This document shows, piece by piece, positions 38,662 to 47,695 of a stretch of DNA of 64,000 nucleotides (positions are counted from its first letter, which is position 1; each line of letters opens with the position of its first letter). This DNA is from Durusdinium trenchii (lineage: Eukaryota > Sar > Dinophyceae > Suessiales > Symbiodiniaceae). Both the position numbers and the translations under genes were made by a program. The stretch lies in assembly GCA_963970005.1 (NCBI GenBank), contig CAXAMN010025628.1, positions 124,001 to 188,000 on the forward strand. Direction: 5' to 3'. A model generated the notes under the pieces. That model had not been told where the DNA came from. It saw nothing but the letters and a program-made list of their open reading frames with translations, and searched no databases.

Positions 38662-41562
38662 ATGAGCGCATCTCGTGCCACTGAGACGGATGCCATTGAG
38701 TTCTTTTTGAACCACCCAGGTATGTACATCGATCCGCAGTCCCAGCCTACTCAGGCAGGGAATGATGAGTGCTGGAAGAACCTTCTTCGTCGCACTTCTG
38801 TTCTTGGTCACATTTGCGAATCCATGCACGATGGTCGCTCCCATCTTGATGCAACTTGTGACGGAAACCCCTATGATACGTGTTGCAACGTCCTGGGGAG
38901 GATCGATGAGACTCATCGTGAAATTTTGGAGTGTAATCCTCCGAGGTTCATGACGCAGCTTCCATGCCCGGGGGAACCCGTGGTCGACTTCATCTTTGCA
39001 GGAGACAGTTCCATGGCACTTGTGGACGAAGGTCTGTATGCCGACGGAACGGTCAAACGCACCAAGAGGAATGTCGGCGAGTTCCTGAAGGCCGGGCGAA
39101 TGGACCTGTTGACTGAGAAGGCTGGATCAGCCCAATACTCCATGCATTGGGGCAAGGGACTGAAAGGTATCACCGACGGAATAGAAGCGTGCCTGGACAA
39201 CAAAGCACGACGCACACCGGGAGGTGTTGCCCCAGCTGTGGTGGTTGTCAGCTACGCTGGCAACGATGTCTACGGGAACTATGGGTACGTAGGCAATCCA
39301 TGGGTAGACACCCAAGTCCTTCACAGGAATCCGGCAAAGCAGCAGGCCGCGTACGCGTGGCAGGCTGAGATGGCCGAGAGTCACACCCAACAGATGCGGC
39401 GTCTCGCCGATCTAAGGCAACGCAAGGATGTAGCGGCTCTGATTGTCATCATTGTCATCTGCTACTGCAATGGGCAGTCCTATGGCTTGCCGGAGGACTT
39501 CACCCGCCAAATGGTCCTTGTTTCCGAGGCCTTCAAGAAGATGGGCGTGATGACTGTGGCCGGCACAACGCTCGTGCGCTCATGTACCAGGTACGACAGC
39601 TTCCATTGCCTAAATACAGATGCCAACCGGAACCTGTTTGTCCGTTACTACGCTTCTGTTGCCCTGTTCGCCTATTACTACTGGGTTTTGGCCGGTGTGG
39701 ACATTCTCAGGAGAGACGCGAACCTGTTCGCAAAGCAGAGAGGCAACAAGACACGCAAGGCTTTGATGCGTGAGCGGGTGTGGAACAAGCGGTTCGATGA
39801 AGGCTACCTGTGCCTTGGTGATTGGTATGAACCGTTCCCAGGTGAGCTACGCCAGCACGCCATCACTGGCACTGGCAAAAAGGTCGCGCTGACAGAGTTT
39901 GAGGAAATTGCGATCCTTGATGACTGGGGTGAGTGGGAGGACGCCACCCAGGATGAGATCGAAGCCGCCCGAAAGCTACCTTTCAATGTGAGGGCGTACC
40001 AGCAGCGGGGGACCGCGGGCCAATGGTTGATTCCAACTGCAGCCGAATGGGGTGTGCCTTCGGGTGCGCCAACCCCCAAGGAGGATGACAAGATGGAAGT
40101 GGATGAGCCGAAGGTCATCGAGATCGATGAAGTCTTTGAACCACCCACTACCACGCCTCCGGGGACGGACGGCCGCGATCAGAACAATCAGGCTCCTGCC
40201 TCTGCAGCTGGTATGGAGTTTGTCACTGCAAATGTGCCCGTTCCGGCTGACGGTGACAAAGAGTTCGTGCCGCCAGTGCTCACTGAGGAAGATGAGCTGC
40301 TGGTGATGAATGATCCTTTGGATGATGAAGAACAAAACTTGGAGTTGCTGCAGCCACACATTGCTGCTGCAGAACGTCAAGGACATGAGAATGTCGATCA
40401 ACCGGATGACGATGAAGACCCCGACGAAGAGATCCTGTTTGACACACCGATCCTTACGCACTTGCCTGACTCAATGCGTGATGAAGGCTTCAAGGTGCAA
40501 GGAGTTTTGTATCAGCCACGCCTCAATCCAGAAGAGCCTGACATCGTCCGCATCTACACTGATGAGGATTCGATCCCAGCTCTTGAAGGTGAGGCCCTCC
40601 GAAAGTTCAAGCAAGTCACTGACTTTCAGGGGGGAGCTGGAACAGGTGTGAAAGACAAGAAGGGAACCAAGATTCGCACTGCTGAGGTTCCACCAGCTAA
40701 ACGAACTGGTGCAGAACCACCGCAGGAACCCAAGCCCAAAGCATCCAAGAAGTCCTCAGAAGAGACTGCATCATCATCGTCGGACGTACGCCCGGCGGGA
40801 GCCGAGGCCGCTGCTGTTGAGAAACCTACGCCGAAGCCTCAGCCAAAGCCGACAGAACGCCCAGCGGGAGCCGTGGCCGAATCAACCACTCCTGCCACGG
40901 AGAAACCTGCAATCAAGTCGAAGGTGATGCCCAAGCCTCCGCCGAAGGCACCACCTATGCCGAAAGGTGCCACATCACCTCTATCAGAGAACCAGGTGGT
41001 GGCACTACAGTCCAGGGAAGTGCCCGGAGCCTCCAGACTGGACCACCTCAGCTCCGACCAAGTATGGCTATCGCGCCGAATCTCTGGTCTGCTGCGTGGG
41101 TGGGTGCACACGAACAAGCGAAATCGTGTCCCACCGCCGGCTTTCCAGAAGGGACTTTGGATGGAGTTCAGCCATGTCTACATGTACATCAAGAAGAAGT
41201 ACAGACAATCGCTGACCATCGATGACATGCTGGTTGTCCTTACGAGCAACCATCGTTTCATGATGGAGATCAAGGTGGCGCCAAAGGGACTTTGGTCGGG
41301 GGAAAGAGGCCGTACACGCCAATGCGACTTAAAGCCATTCAGCATCACAACGACTGGTCTTACCAGAACGTGGAAGAAGCGCTGCCAGAGCACGAGCGCT
41401 TCATCGTGCTGGATCCGGAGTATGGCGTGGCCGAATACAACAGCGGCAAATTCCCTCGTATGCCAGTCAACGCCCATGGACGTGTCGAGGACATTCAGCC
41501 AACGATCGTCTATCACTATACGCACCATGCATCGATCCAGGATATCATCAACGTGGGTTTGA
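38662..41562 (+). CDS. SGNH-hydrolase-like protein leading into a KptA-like N-lobe (element 2)
   Basis: ATG 38662 begins MSASRATETDAIEFFLNHPG. Residues 105-330 have the ordered SGNH/GDSL-hydrolase blocks: FIFAGDSSM (G114, D115, S116 as nucleophile), VVVVSYAGND (G200, N201) and YDSFH (D312, H315, the catalytic Asp and His pair). Such enzymes are serine esterases or lipases, and SGNH domains also occur in ORF1 of some LINEs. Residues 460-790 are an acidic then Pro/Lys-rich linker. From about 795 the N-lobe of a KptA-like domain appears: WLSRRISGLLRGWVH and LTIDDMLVVLTSNHRFMMEI. The genuine protein leaves this frame at the G5 run 41298-41302 and continues in the -1 frame; the last 85 residues are out of frame. 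Confidence 0.68.
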   Translation: MSASRATETDAIEFFLNHPGMYIDPQSQPTQAGNDECWKNLLRRTSVLGHICESMHDGRSHLDATCDGNPYDTCCNVLGRIDETHREILECNPPRFMTQLPCPGEPVVDFIFAGDSSMALVDEGLYADGTVKRTKRNVGEFLKAGRMDLLTEKAGSAQYSMHWGKGLKGITDGIEACLDNKARRTPGGVAPAVVVVSYAGNDVYGNYGYVGNPWVDTQVLHRNPAKQQAAYAWQAEMAESHTQQMRRLADLRQRKDVAALIVIIVICYCNGQSYGLPEDFTRQMVLVSEAFKKMGVMTVAGTTLVRSCTRYDSFHCLNTDANRNLFVRYYASVALFAYYYWVLAGVDILRRDANLFAKQRGNKTRKALMRERVWNKRFDEGYLCLGDWYEPFPGELRQHAITGTGKKVALTEFEEIAILDDWGEWEDATQDEIEAARKLPFNVRAYQQRGTAGQWLIPTAAEWGVPSGAPTPKEDDKMEVDEPKVIEIDEVFEPPTTTPPGTDGRDQNNQAPASAAGMEFVTANVPVPADGDKEFVPPVLTEEDELLVMNDPLDDEEQNLELLQPHIAAAERQGHENVDQPDDDEDPDEEILFDTPILTHLPDSMRDEGFKVQGVLYQPRLNPEEPDIVRIYTDEDSIPALEGEALRKFKQVTDFQGGAGTGVKDKKGTKIRTAEVPPAKRTGAEPPQEPKPKASKKSSEETASSSSDVRPAGAEAAAVEKPTPKPQPKPTERPAGAVAESTTPATEKPAIKSKVMPKPPPKAPPMPKGATSPLSENQVVALQSREVPGASRLDHLSSDQVWLSRRISGLLRGWVHTNKRNRVPPPAFQKGLWMEFSHVYMYIKKKYRQSLTIDDMLVVLTSNHRFMMEIKVAPKGLWSGERGRTRQCDLKPFSITTTGLTRTWKKRCQSTSASSCWIRSMAWPNTTAANSLVCQSTPMDVSRTFSQRSSITIRTMHRSRISSTWV

Positions 41563-43247
41563 TCCCAGGTGGCAACCGTACCGGTGACATGTACTCGTTT
41601 CTGACAAAAGAGGACCCATGGAGCATCAGCACGACAGACTATGCGGCAATGGCATCTACTCGGCCAGTGTGCATAGCTCTCGATTTGCATATGATGGCAG
41701 TACATGGACATCGCCTCGTGGAAACGACGGCCGGCACAATTCTTTGCCCTGACTGGATTTCCTGCCGCTATGTCATTTTTGTGTACGACATGTCGAATGC
41801 GTGCTACTTGTATGCCAACCACGTGTATGCTCATTACCGTGCGATCTTTCAAAAGAAGAAGAAGGCATTCTTTGAAGCACGCAGCGGGGGACCGCTTGCC
41901 GGAGATGAAGAGTTGATTACGTCAAAGCTGGAATCATCCACCAAAGACGTTCTCGATGACTATGAAAAATGGTGTGGCAAGGTGACCACATTCCATCCTT
42001 TCATCTTCGGTGGTCAGTATGAGGTGCAGGGTGTCAAGGATCAAATGAAGGCTGGAAAGAATCTGCCGGACCTCAAAGTGCTCGAGACAATGTATGTCAC
42101 ACGGCGGCCAAACTTCCGGGCGAATCGCAACTACGTTAGCCCCACGGAGATGCTGCCGAACTACAACCGGCCCAGATTCGACTTCAGAGCCTGTGATCCG
42201 GCAAAAGAGGGTTATGGCAAGACGCAATGGCTTGTAGTGGAAGGGATTCAAATGCCTGAAGGGCACTGCCCTACTTGTGAAATCCATTTCACTTTCGGCG
42301 CAATGAGTTGCGGCCAGTGCGGTACTTTCTTGAACACCGCATCGGATCTTTGCAAAGCCGCCCAGGTCATTCGAATGGAAGAGCTCGCCTCTGAAATGGG
42401 CGTCGAACTCTCACTCGATATGGTCCAGGAAGATCGGCTGCAAGGAACCGGCATTCGCAACACGCCTGCGGGGACGCATGGCCATGATCCTAGAGCAAAT
42501 CGTTCAGGCATCAACATCCTGAAAACCAATGCTCGGAGCCATGTGAACAAGGCAGACAAATTGGGCATGACCATTTCGCAGAGACAGTTGACAGATCCTC
42601 TGTACGCCTTCAACTGCGCAGCTCAAGATCTTTCACCGCTCTGCATCAGTTTCTTGGAGAAGTTAGCGAATGCTGTCATTCCGGACCCTCCAAGAACACA
42701 TCAAATGATCATGCAGGGGGTCGGACATCGATATGCTGGGAAGCTGGTCTACATCAACGATCCTGAGAAGGTGGGAGAGGCAGACATGAGCAAAGATTTC
42801 TTAGTGTATTGGAAAAACAGACTTTACCGACCCGAGATCTTTGCAGCAAGCTATGCCCAGAGCACAAAGCGACCACCGATTCTCGGATTCCACTCTGAAT
42901 GGAAGACCGATGAGAAGGATCCCGATGAGCTTCTTCAGCTTCTGCTCGACTTCATCGCTGAGGACATAGCCTTCATCCCGAATGTCGACCTGCAACTTGG
43001 CAAAGAGACCAGGACCATGGTAGTTCCTCGAGCGAAGGCAGACTCAGCAACAGCGAAAGCCCTTGCGAGGGCTGCACAGGATCAAGCACGTGCTCACGAA
43101 GATTGGCACCAGACTCAATGGTCATCTGCGTCTTCATCGTGGAATCGCGACCGGGACTGGAGCCAAGGAGGGTGGCAAGATCGCTCAAGCCAATGGCAGC
43201 GTGATGATCGCTGGAGCCGTGATTGGTGGAGCTCTCGCAATTGGTAG
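41292..43247 (+). CDS. KptA-like C-lobe, zinc ribbon and Trp/Arg-rich tail (element 2)
   Basis: This frame continues the preceding protein after 41298-41302 and has no ATG of its own before MRLKAIQHHND. It shows the second half of the KptA pattern: RLKAIQHH (where the family has RANQGHS), IVYHYTHHASIQDIINVGLI and GGNRTGDMYSFLT. Compared with element 1, the LRH His and the QGH Gly are changed, so catalysis is doubtful. Further on there is a zinc-ribbon-like C-P-T-C...C-G-Q-C pair (about residue 325-350), a long unfamiliar region, and a tail of W, R, S, D and Q (SQWQRDDRWSRDWWSSRNW) resembling RNA-binding low-complexity tails. It stops at 43247. Confidence 0.6.
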   Translation: MVGGKRPYTPMRLKAIQHHNDWSYQNVEEALPEHERFIVLDPEYGVAEYNSGKFPRMPVNAHGRVEDIQPTIVYHYTHHASIQDIINVGLIPGGNRTGDMYSFLTKEDPWSISTTDYAAMASTRPVCIALDLHMMAVHGHRLVETTAGTILCPDWISCRYVIFVYDMSNACYLYANHVYAHYRAIFQKKKKAFFEARSGGPLAGDEELITSKLESSTKDVLDDYEKWCGKVTTFHPFIFGGQYEVQGVKDQMKAGKNLPDLKVLETMYVTRRPNFRANRNYVSPTEMLPNYNRPRFDFRACDPAKEGYGKTQWLVVEGIQMPEGHCPTCEIHFTFGAMSCGQCGTFLNTASDLCKAAQVIRMEELASEMGVELSLDMVQEDRLQGTGIRNTPAGTHGHDPRANRSGINILKTNARSHVNKADKLGMTISQRQLTDPLYAFNCAAQDLSPLCISFLEKLANAVIPDPPRTHQMIMQGVGHRYAGKLVYINDPEKVGEADMSKDFLVYWKNRLYRPEIFAASYAQSTKRPPILGFHSEWKTDEKDPDELLQLLLDFIAEDIAFIPNVDLQLGKETRTMVVPRAKADSATAKALARAAQDQARAHEDWHQTQWSSASSSWNRDRDWSQGGWQDRSSQWQRDDRWSRDWWSSRNW

Positions 43248-43843
43248 AAACATCCGCACGACGGGAGTCGTTGCCTTTGGATTCAAAATCGAAAAACAAA
43301 CAAAAAGGAAACATCCAACAGGCTGCATGGCTCTCAAATGTGAGGGTGTTCTTCCTCCATCGCACCGCGGGAGCGGTTGCCGTTGATGATCGCTTCTGTG
43401 ATGCACCGGGGGACCGGATGCCGAGCTTCGCTATTGCACCAGCATGGTAGAATTCGTATGTTGAAGGTCGAAGTACCTGTGACATTGCAAGTCCATGAGA
43501 CGCACTTACTTTTGTAGTGCTGATTCGCCACGCGGGAGCGTGTGCCGACCGGTGATGCTTCTGCTTTCTGAAAGGCCAATCGTGCACTTACCGCTTGATG
43601 CGTCAAAAGATTGTGCTGTTTCTTCATGAGATGACTCAATACATGTATAGCTTTGCAGTACGAGTGAACACTAGCATGAACTTGACAGTGACTTTCGTGC
43701 CCTTTGAGGTCAATTATCCTCTCCATCTCAAAGGCAGGAACCGGTTTCGTCCGAATCGCACGTACCGGGGGACCGGATGCCTTCGTAGGTCCCAATTCAC
43801 TGTACATAGTCTTCACTCCTCCCCATTTTCGTTCAGCGGGGGG
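43248..43843 (+). other. Hairpin-rich 3' untranslated region and polypurine tract of element 2
   Basis: About 600 bp after the last stop contain five micro-hairpins (43254, 43360, 43401, 43525, 43760) and no ORF of note. A GGGGGG run at 43838-43843 abuts the 3' LTR and is the likely polypurine primer for plus-strand synthesis. Confidence 0.65.
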
Positions 43844-43953
43844 TGTAGTTTCACGCTAGCATGTTGACATGTACGTCTCACTCGTACGACTTTGGCTCAA
43901 GGAAAACAAGGTGCGACTAGGTGGCGCTTCTAGGTCGTTTTCCTGTAACTACA
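43844..43953 (+). repeat. 3' LTR of element 2
   Basis: A 110-bp copy of 30325-30434 with no difference that I can find. The leader-like TTTGGCTCAAG is at 43891-43901. Confidence 0.94.
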
Positions 43954-45769
43954 AAGCCGGAGGACGTTGATAGCCACTGGAAAACCCACTTGGACTGAGC
44001 CTATGTAACCCTGTCACTGTCAACCCTGTTGGCATTTGGGCATCCCACTTTTCCAGGACACCTCATTGTAATAGTGCCCAGCCAGACCACGGTCAGCTGC
44101 GCACTCGAGGTGATGTTCCGGCTGCAGCTGGCGGCTGGGCATGGTGGGTGGGTGTTGGTGAATGCGAATGCTCACGGAACATTTGCGGGCCTCCTGATGG
44201 ATAGACATGAAGATATTGAACCTACTGTCCTACACTTCACTACACTGCTGATAGATTTCCAGTGGACAGCATGTGGCAGGTACAGATTCCTCTAAGATTC
44301 CTTCGAAATTCTGCTTCCGGCAAATCTATTTGGGCCCTCTATGGAATTTAGAAAGTTTTCTACGGGGCAGTCAAGGATTGCCATGGATTGCCCAACGCCA
44401 TTGAAATTGCTCATTCCTTTCTTGCTTTCCATGAGTTTCTGAAGTTGGCTCAACAAAGCACACGCGAACGCAAATGAGCAATCGTGGGCGAATATTGTTA
44501 TGCCACGGTGGTCGCGATACCCATCATTGCGCCTCTGGAGCCCTTAGTCACAGCTGGTTTGTCCTCTAACCTGTCTCAGCCGAGCTGGATCTCTCCAGGA
44601 GGGTTTTGATCTTGCGTGGCTTTGCCTTGTCTTGTTTGTCCCAGCCCTCAAGATGCATTCTGATCACCCGGTATTGAAATTGAAACACAACAAGATGGAC
44701 AGATACTACATTATCTGTACCACATTACTCTGCAACTCTAAATCGCATGCTCGCTCAGCAAAGGTCCCATTTCTCACCAACATGGCTGATAGGGCTAGGG
44801 CTGCCTGGTGTGAGGTCCCCACAACCTTGACTCGGACTCTTGAAAATTGAAGCAGGGGCACATGTACTATTGTCATTTTATATATGTCAGAACCCACTGG
44901 ACCCTTTGGTAAGTCTTCACAATTATCCATTTACCGGCGTCTATGGCATTGATCCGCGCGGGCTTCCCGTTCTCAACATGTTTTCCCACCGTCTCACACC
45001 GAGCACCCCACTTTGGGAGCATGGACCATCATGCTCCGGGAATATTTTCTGCTCCGGGTCCACCATGAGTCGCACATCCCAGGCCTGGATCTACCTGGAT
45101 GCCGGTTATGGGAAGGTGGCAGGTGACTGGACCTGGTGGTCGGAGGTGCCAGCTCTCGCGGTGGGGAGGCCCGGTTCCCGGTTCGATGGCCCAGATCACG
45201 GTCGACTTGTGGTTGCCTATAAAGAGGAACAGCTTCACATACTGTAGATATCTGTAGATATATTTTTATAATGATATACACACCGTATATAGAAGCACCG
45301 AGGGCAAACTAGTCTGGGCCTGATGAAGCGACTGTGCACTGCGATCTGTTGCACGCAGGCATCAAACTGGCAGAATGTTCCGGGAAAAGCACTAATGGCA
45401 TGATGGGGATGCCCAACACCCCAGAGGACTAGGAACAAGAATCATGTCAAGAGTACCACCCAAGAATGGACTGACAACTGATAACCAGTCGGTTTTGCAT
45501 GGACGGTCCGTTTCTGGAGGAAGCAATCAACTACTCAGTTTGCTTGATGCCATTCAGCTCATCATAAGGCGTTTTTGCACCAAGCCAGACACACCAAGAC
45601 CAGAACGACTAGAGCAGAGAAGTTGAAGCGGCCGGCAGCTCCCAACATAATGCAACCTACCATCACCTACCCTAGTCAGGGGTTGCAAACGGATCGTCCT
45701 TGATGAATCCCATCGAATCATGCCCTACCTCTTTGTTCCACTCTAACTGCTCCTTACTTTTCGCCCGCA

Positions 45770-45960
45770 CTCACGAAGGACACCCGCGTCCACGTCGGTT
45801 TCGAGGTCTACTTGCAGGGCGCGCCTGGAGGTCGCGAGCTCCTCCGCTGGGATCGCACCAGCTTGGCGGGTCTGGCCGTGCGCATGGCGACGGTGGGCAC
45901 TGCCTGGGCCACTCGGAGCACAGAGTCGGTGCGAGCCATGGCCATCATGGCCCCATGGCT
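45770..45960 (+). CDS. Putative host exon
   Basis: After a pyrimidine-rich stretch the frame encodes LTKDTRVHVGFEVYLQGAPG and continues GRELLRWDRTSLAGLAVRMA with nearly all third positions G or C. Boundaries are uncertain; the frame stays open to a stop at 46001. No family recognised. Same strand and codon bias as 47497-47695. Confidence 0.38.
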
Positions 45961-46522
45961 TTTGACACCCAAGAACGATGGATTTCATGTGTTTTTTTTT
46001 TAAATGTTTTTGAACTTGTTTTACTAAGGAATGTACACAACAACAGGTCAACCCTTCATTTAAAGGTCTTGGAAGGCTTTGGCATGGCTATCTTTGTGTC
46101 AGTGTTTTAGCCCATTTGACCTGTCCCGGATGACACACGTTTGGATGTTTATATTTTCACGCCTTGGGGTCGATGGCCTGATGGCTCCTTGGGGTCGATC
46201 ACCAGCTGTGCGGTTTCAGGCCGAAGTCCTGGTGGGTCCAGCAATGCTCTTGGCAGTGCTCATAGGTGGATGGGCTGGGGCGCTCAGGGGCGGGGCAGAG
46301 GAAGTTCACCAAGGATGTTGGATCTTTTTAGAACTTGCAAGAACCGCAGGAGCTCGCGCTGTTTTCAAGCATCAAAAGGTCTGCGGTACATGGACATCTA
46401 GTGTCTTCATGTCGTTGGTTTCATGTCTCAAGATCAAGATTTGAGTGCTTTGGGGCACTCCCCCTTTGAGCTTTGCTCAAACTCTTCACAAAAGCACTTT
46501 GTGTGCAGGCTCAAGACCTTCT

Positions 46523-47056
46523 TTACAGATCATACCCATCCAATGCGTCGCCGGATTCTGTGTCCGAAGGCGACCTTCCGACCTCTCTAAGGCCAATCAC
46601 ATCCCACTCATTGATCGACGATCTGTCGTCCGCTGCCGTGTCAAACGTCGGACATGGTGCCGGTGCCTTTGCACTCACAGGCTGTTGTTCATCTTGTCGA
46701 ACTGGCGGTAGGCCAGGTTGACCCATAGTGCCCAGTACGATCTTGCCCCGTTCACCAGAGCCTCCACGTGCATAACCAGCCTTTGGATTCGGCGGAATCA
46801 CTGACTGGTCGTGTCTGGATGCTGGGCTGAGATGACTTTGCTTTGTCTCCGTTTGTGTCCCGTTGTCGAGATGATTTTGCTTTGTCTCCCTTCTGGATGC
46901 TGGGCTGGGATCACTTTGCTTTGTCTCTCCTTGTCTCCCCTTGTCTTCCATGGCATGTCTGGATGCTGGGCTGAGATCACTTTGCTTTGTCTCTCCTTGT
47001 CCCCCCTTGTCTCCCATGGCATGGGCGAGTTTTGGCGCCAGGAATGGATCGGCCAA
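46523..47056 (-). CDS. Hypothetical repeat-containing ORF
   Basis: A 177-codon minus-strand frame without a proper ATG at its start (TTG at the 5' end). The first half is a degenerate repeat, GETKQSDLSPASRHAMEDKG, and the second half is non-repetitive and acidic (FDTAADDRSSINEWDVIGLR). A GTATGA donor-like site lies just before the end, so it could be an exon of a host gene, but the open frame may only reflect the repeat. Function unknown. Confidence 0.25.
   Translation of the reverse strand: MADPFLAPKLAHAMGDKGGQGETKQSDLSPASRHAMEDKGRQGETKQSDPSPASRRETKQNHLDNGTQTETKQSHLSPASRHDQSVIPPNPKAGYARGGSGERGKIVLGTMGQPGLPPVRQDEQQPVSAKAPAPCPTFDTAADDRSSINEWDVIGLREVGRSPSDTESGDALDGYDL
46809..47032. repeat. Degenerate tandem repeat
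   Basis: Imperfect units of about 45-75 bp carry CTGGATGCTGGGCTGAGATC, ACTTTGCTTTGTCTC and CTTGTCTCCCATGGCATG in three to four copies. Confidence 0.8.
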
Positions 47057-47496
47057 AAAAGAAAACTCCGACTGCCGCTGCTGTTTGGCGTCGAGGCTGG
47101 TGTAATTTTAGATGTTGATTCTATATATAATAGGTAGATCAACAGAACCGAGCTGAACTGTAGGTACAGGTAGATCAACAGAACCAAGATGAACAGGTGG
47201 CCAGTGGTGCGTGAGGTGATCTTCCAATGGTTGCTTTTTTGCGGTGCAGGCATATGTAGCGATGGATGACGTCTGCGGTTTTTGAAATTCTGCTGCTAGG
47301 TAACTGGACTATTCATTGTAGGCTCTAGACAATTCTTCATAAGAGCTGTCTATGTAGCTGATGCAGTTACAGTCTCATCGCCATTCCTTTTTTTCCATGA
47401 CCCCACCTGCACACCCCACAGTGGCCTTCCACTGTTGGGCCCACCTGCCTGAGGTCCGCTGGCTTCCCATCATCATGGTGATTCTCCTGCATGCAG

Positions 47497-47695
47497 GCAC
47501 TACATCTGCGCCGGAGAAGCGTTGGAGCACGTCCTCTCGCTTGGCGATCCCGGGTCGCTGGTCTCAAGACGCGGTGGCGATTGGTATCGCCCGGACATCG
47601 GCGCGCGAGCGGAAGGTATCGCCCTGTGCATGGAGGGAGGCTGGGCCATTGGCATGGCTGCCTTGGCCGCTTGGGTGGCCCTTGTTCCCATGAAG
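47497..47695 (+). CDS. Putative host exon
   Basis: The acceptor TCCTGCATGCAG is followed by a GC3-rich frame, HYICAGEALEHVLSLGDPGS, then LVSRRGGDWYRPDIGARAEG and IALCMEGGWAIGMAALAAWV. The last part is hydrophobic and could be membrane-associated. After AAG comes GC, a donor type used in dinoflagellates, but the frame stays open to 47812. Product unknown. Confidence 0.42.

Larger units (their letters stand above)
30668..43781 (+). repeat. Family of GNRA-loop micro-hairpins dispersed through element 2
   Basis: About 22-bp units follow the pattern YGC, A or C, N4, GGGA (or GGAA, GGGG), complementary N4, N, TGCC or GGCC. Copies: 30668-30687, 31161-31182, 36272-36293, 36683-36704, 37876-37896, 38964-38985, 39210-39231, 40000-40021, 40153-40174, 40788-40809, 40857-40878 (one mismatch), 41879-41900, 42462-42483, 43254-43275, 43360-43381, 43401-43422, 43525-43546, 43760-43781. 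Weaker variants are at 33522-33540, 34264-34275 and 38600-38621. Stem sequences differ but remain paired (CGGA/TCCG, CACC/GGTG, CGAC/GTCG, CCGC/GCGG, ACGC/GCGT, TGCG/CGCA). Thirteen are in coding DNA and five in the 3' untranslated region. Confidence 0.8.
30325..43953 (+). mobile_element. Element 2: large Ty1/copia-like LTR retrotransposon with methyltransferase-, SGNH- and KptA-like modules
   Basis: A 13,629-bp element is bounded by two 110-bp LTRs that I read as identical, each starting TGTAGTT and ending AACTACA. Flanks are AAACC (5') and AAGCC (3'), an imperfect 5-bp target duplication. Order: LTR, primer site, Gag-protease with CCCH fingers, integrase, reverse transcriptase, RNase H split by an insert, methyltransferase-like module, SGNH-like domain, acidic linker, KptA-like domain, zinc ribbon, Trp/Arg-rich tail, hairpin-rich 3' UTR, polypurine tract, LTR. 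Several frame breaks contrast with the identical LTRs. Ordinary copia elements are about 5 kb, so most of the extra length is accessory coding sequence. Confidence 0.9.
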
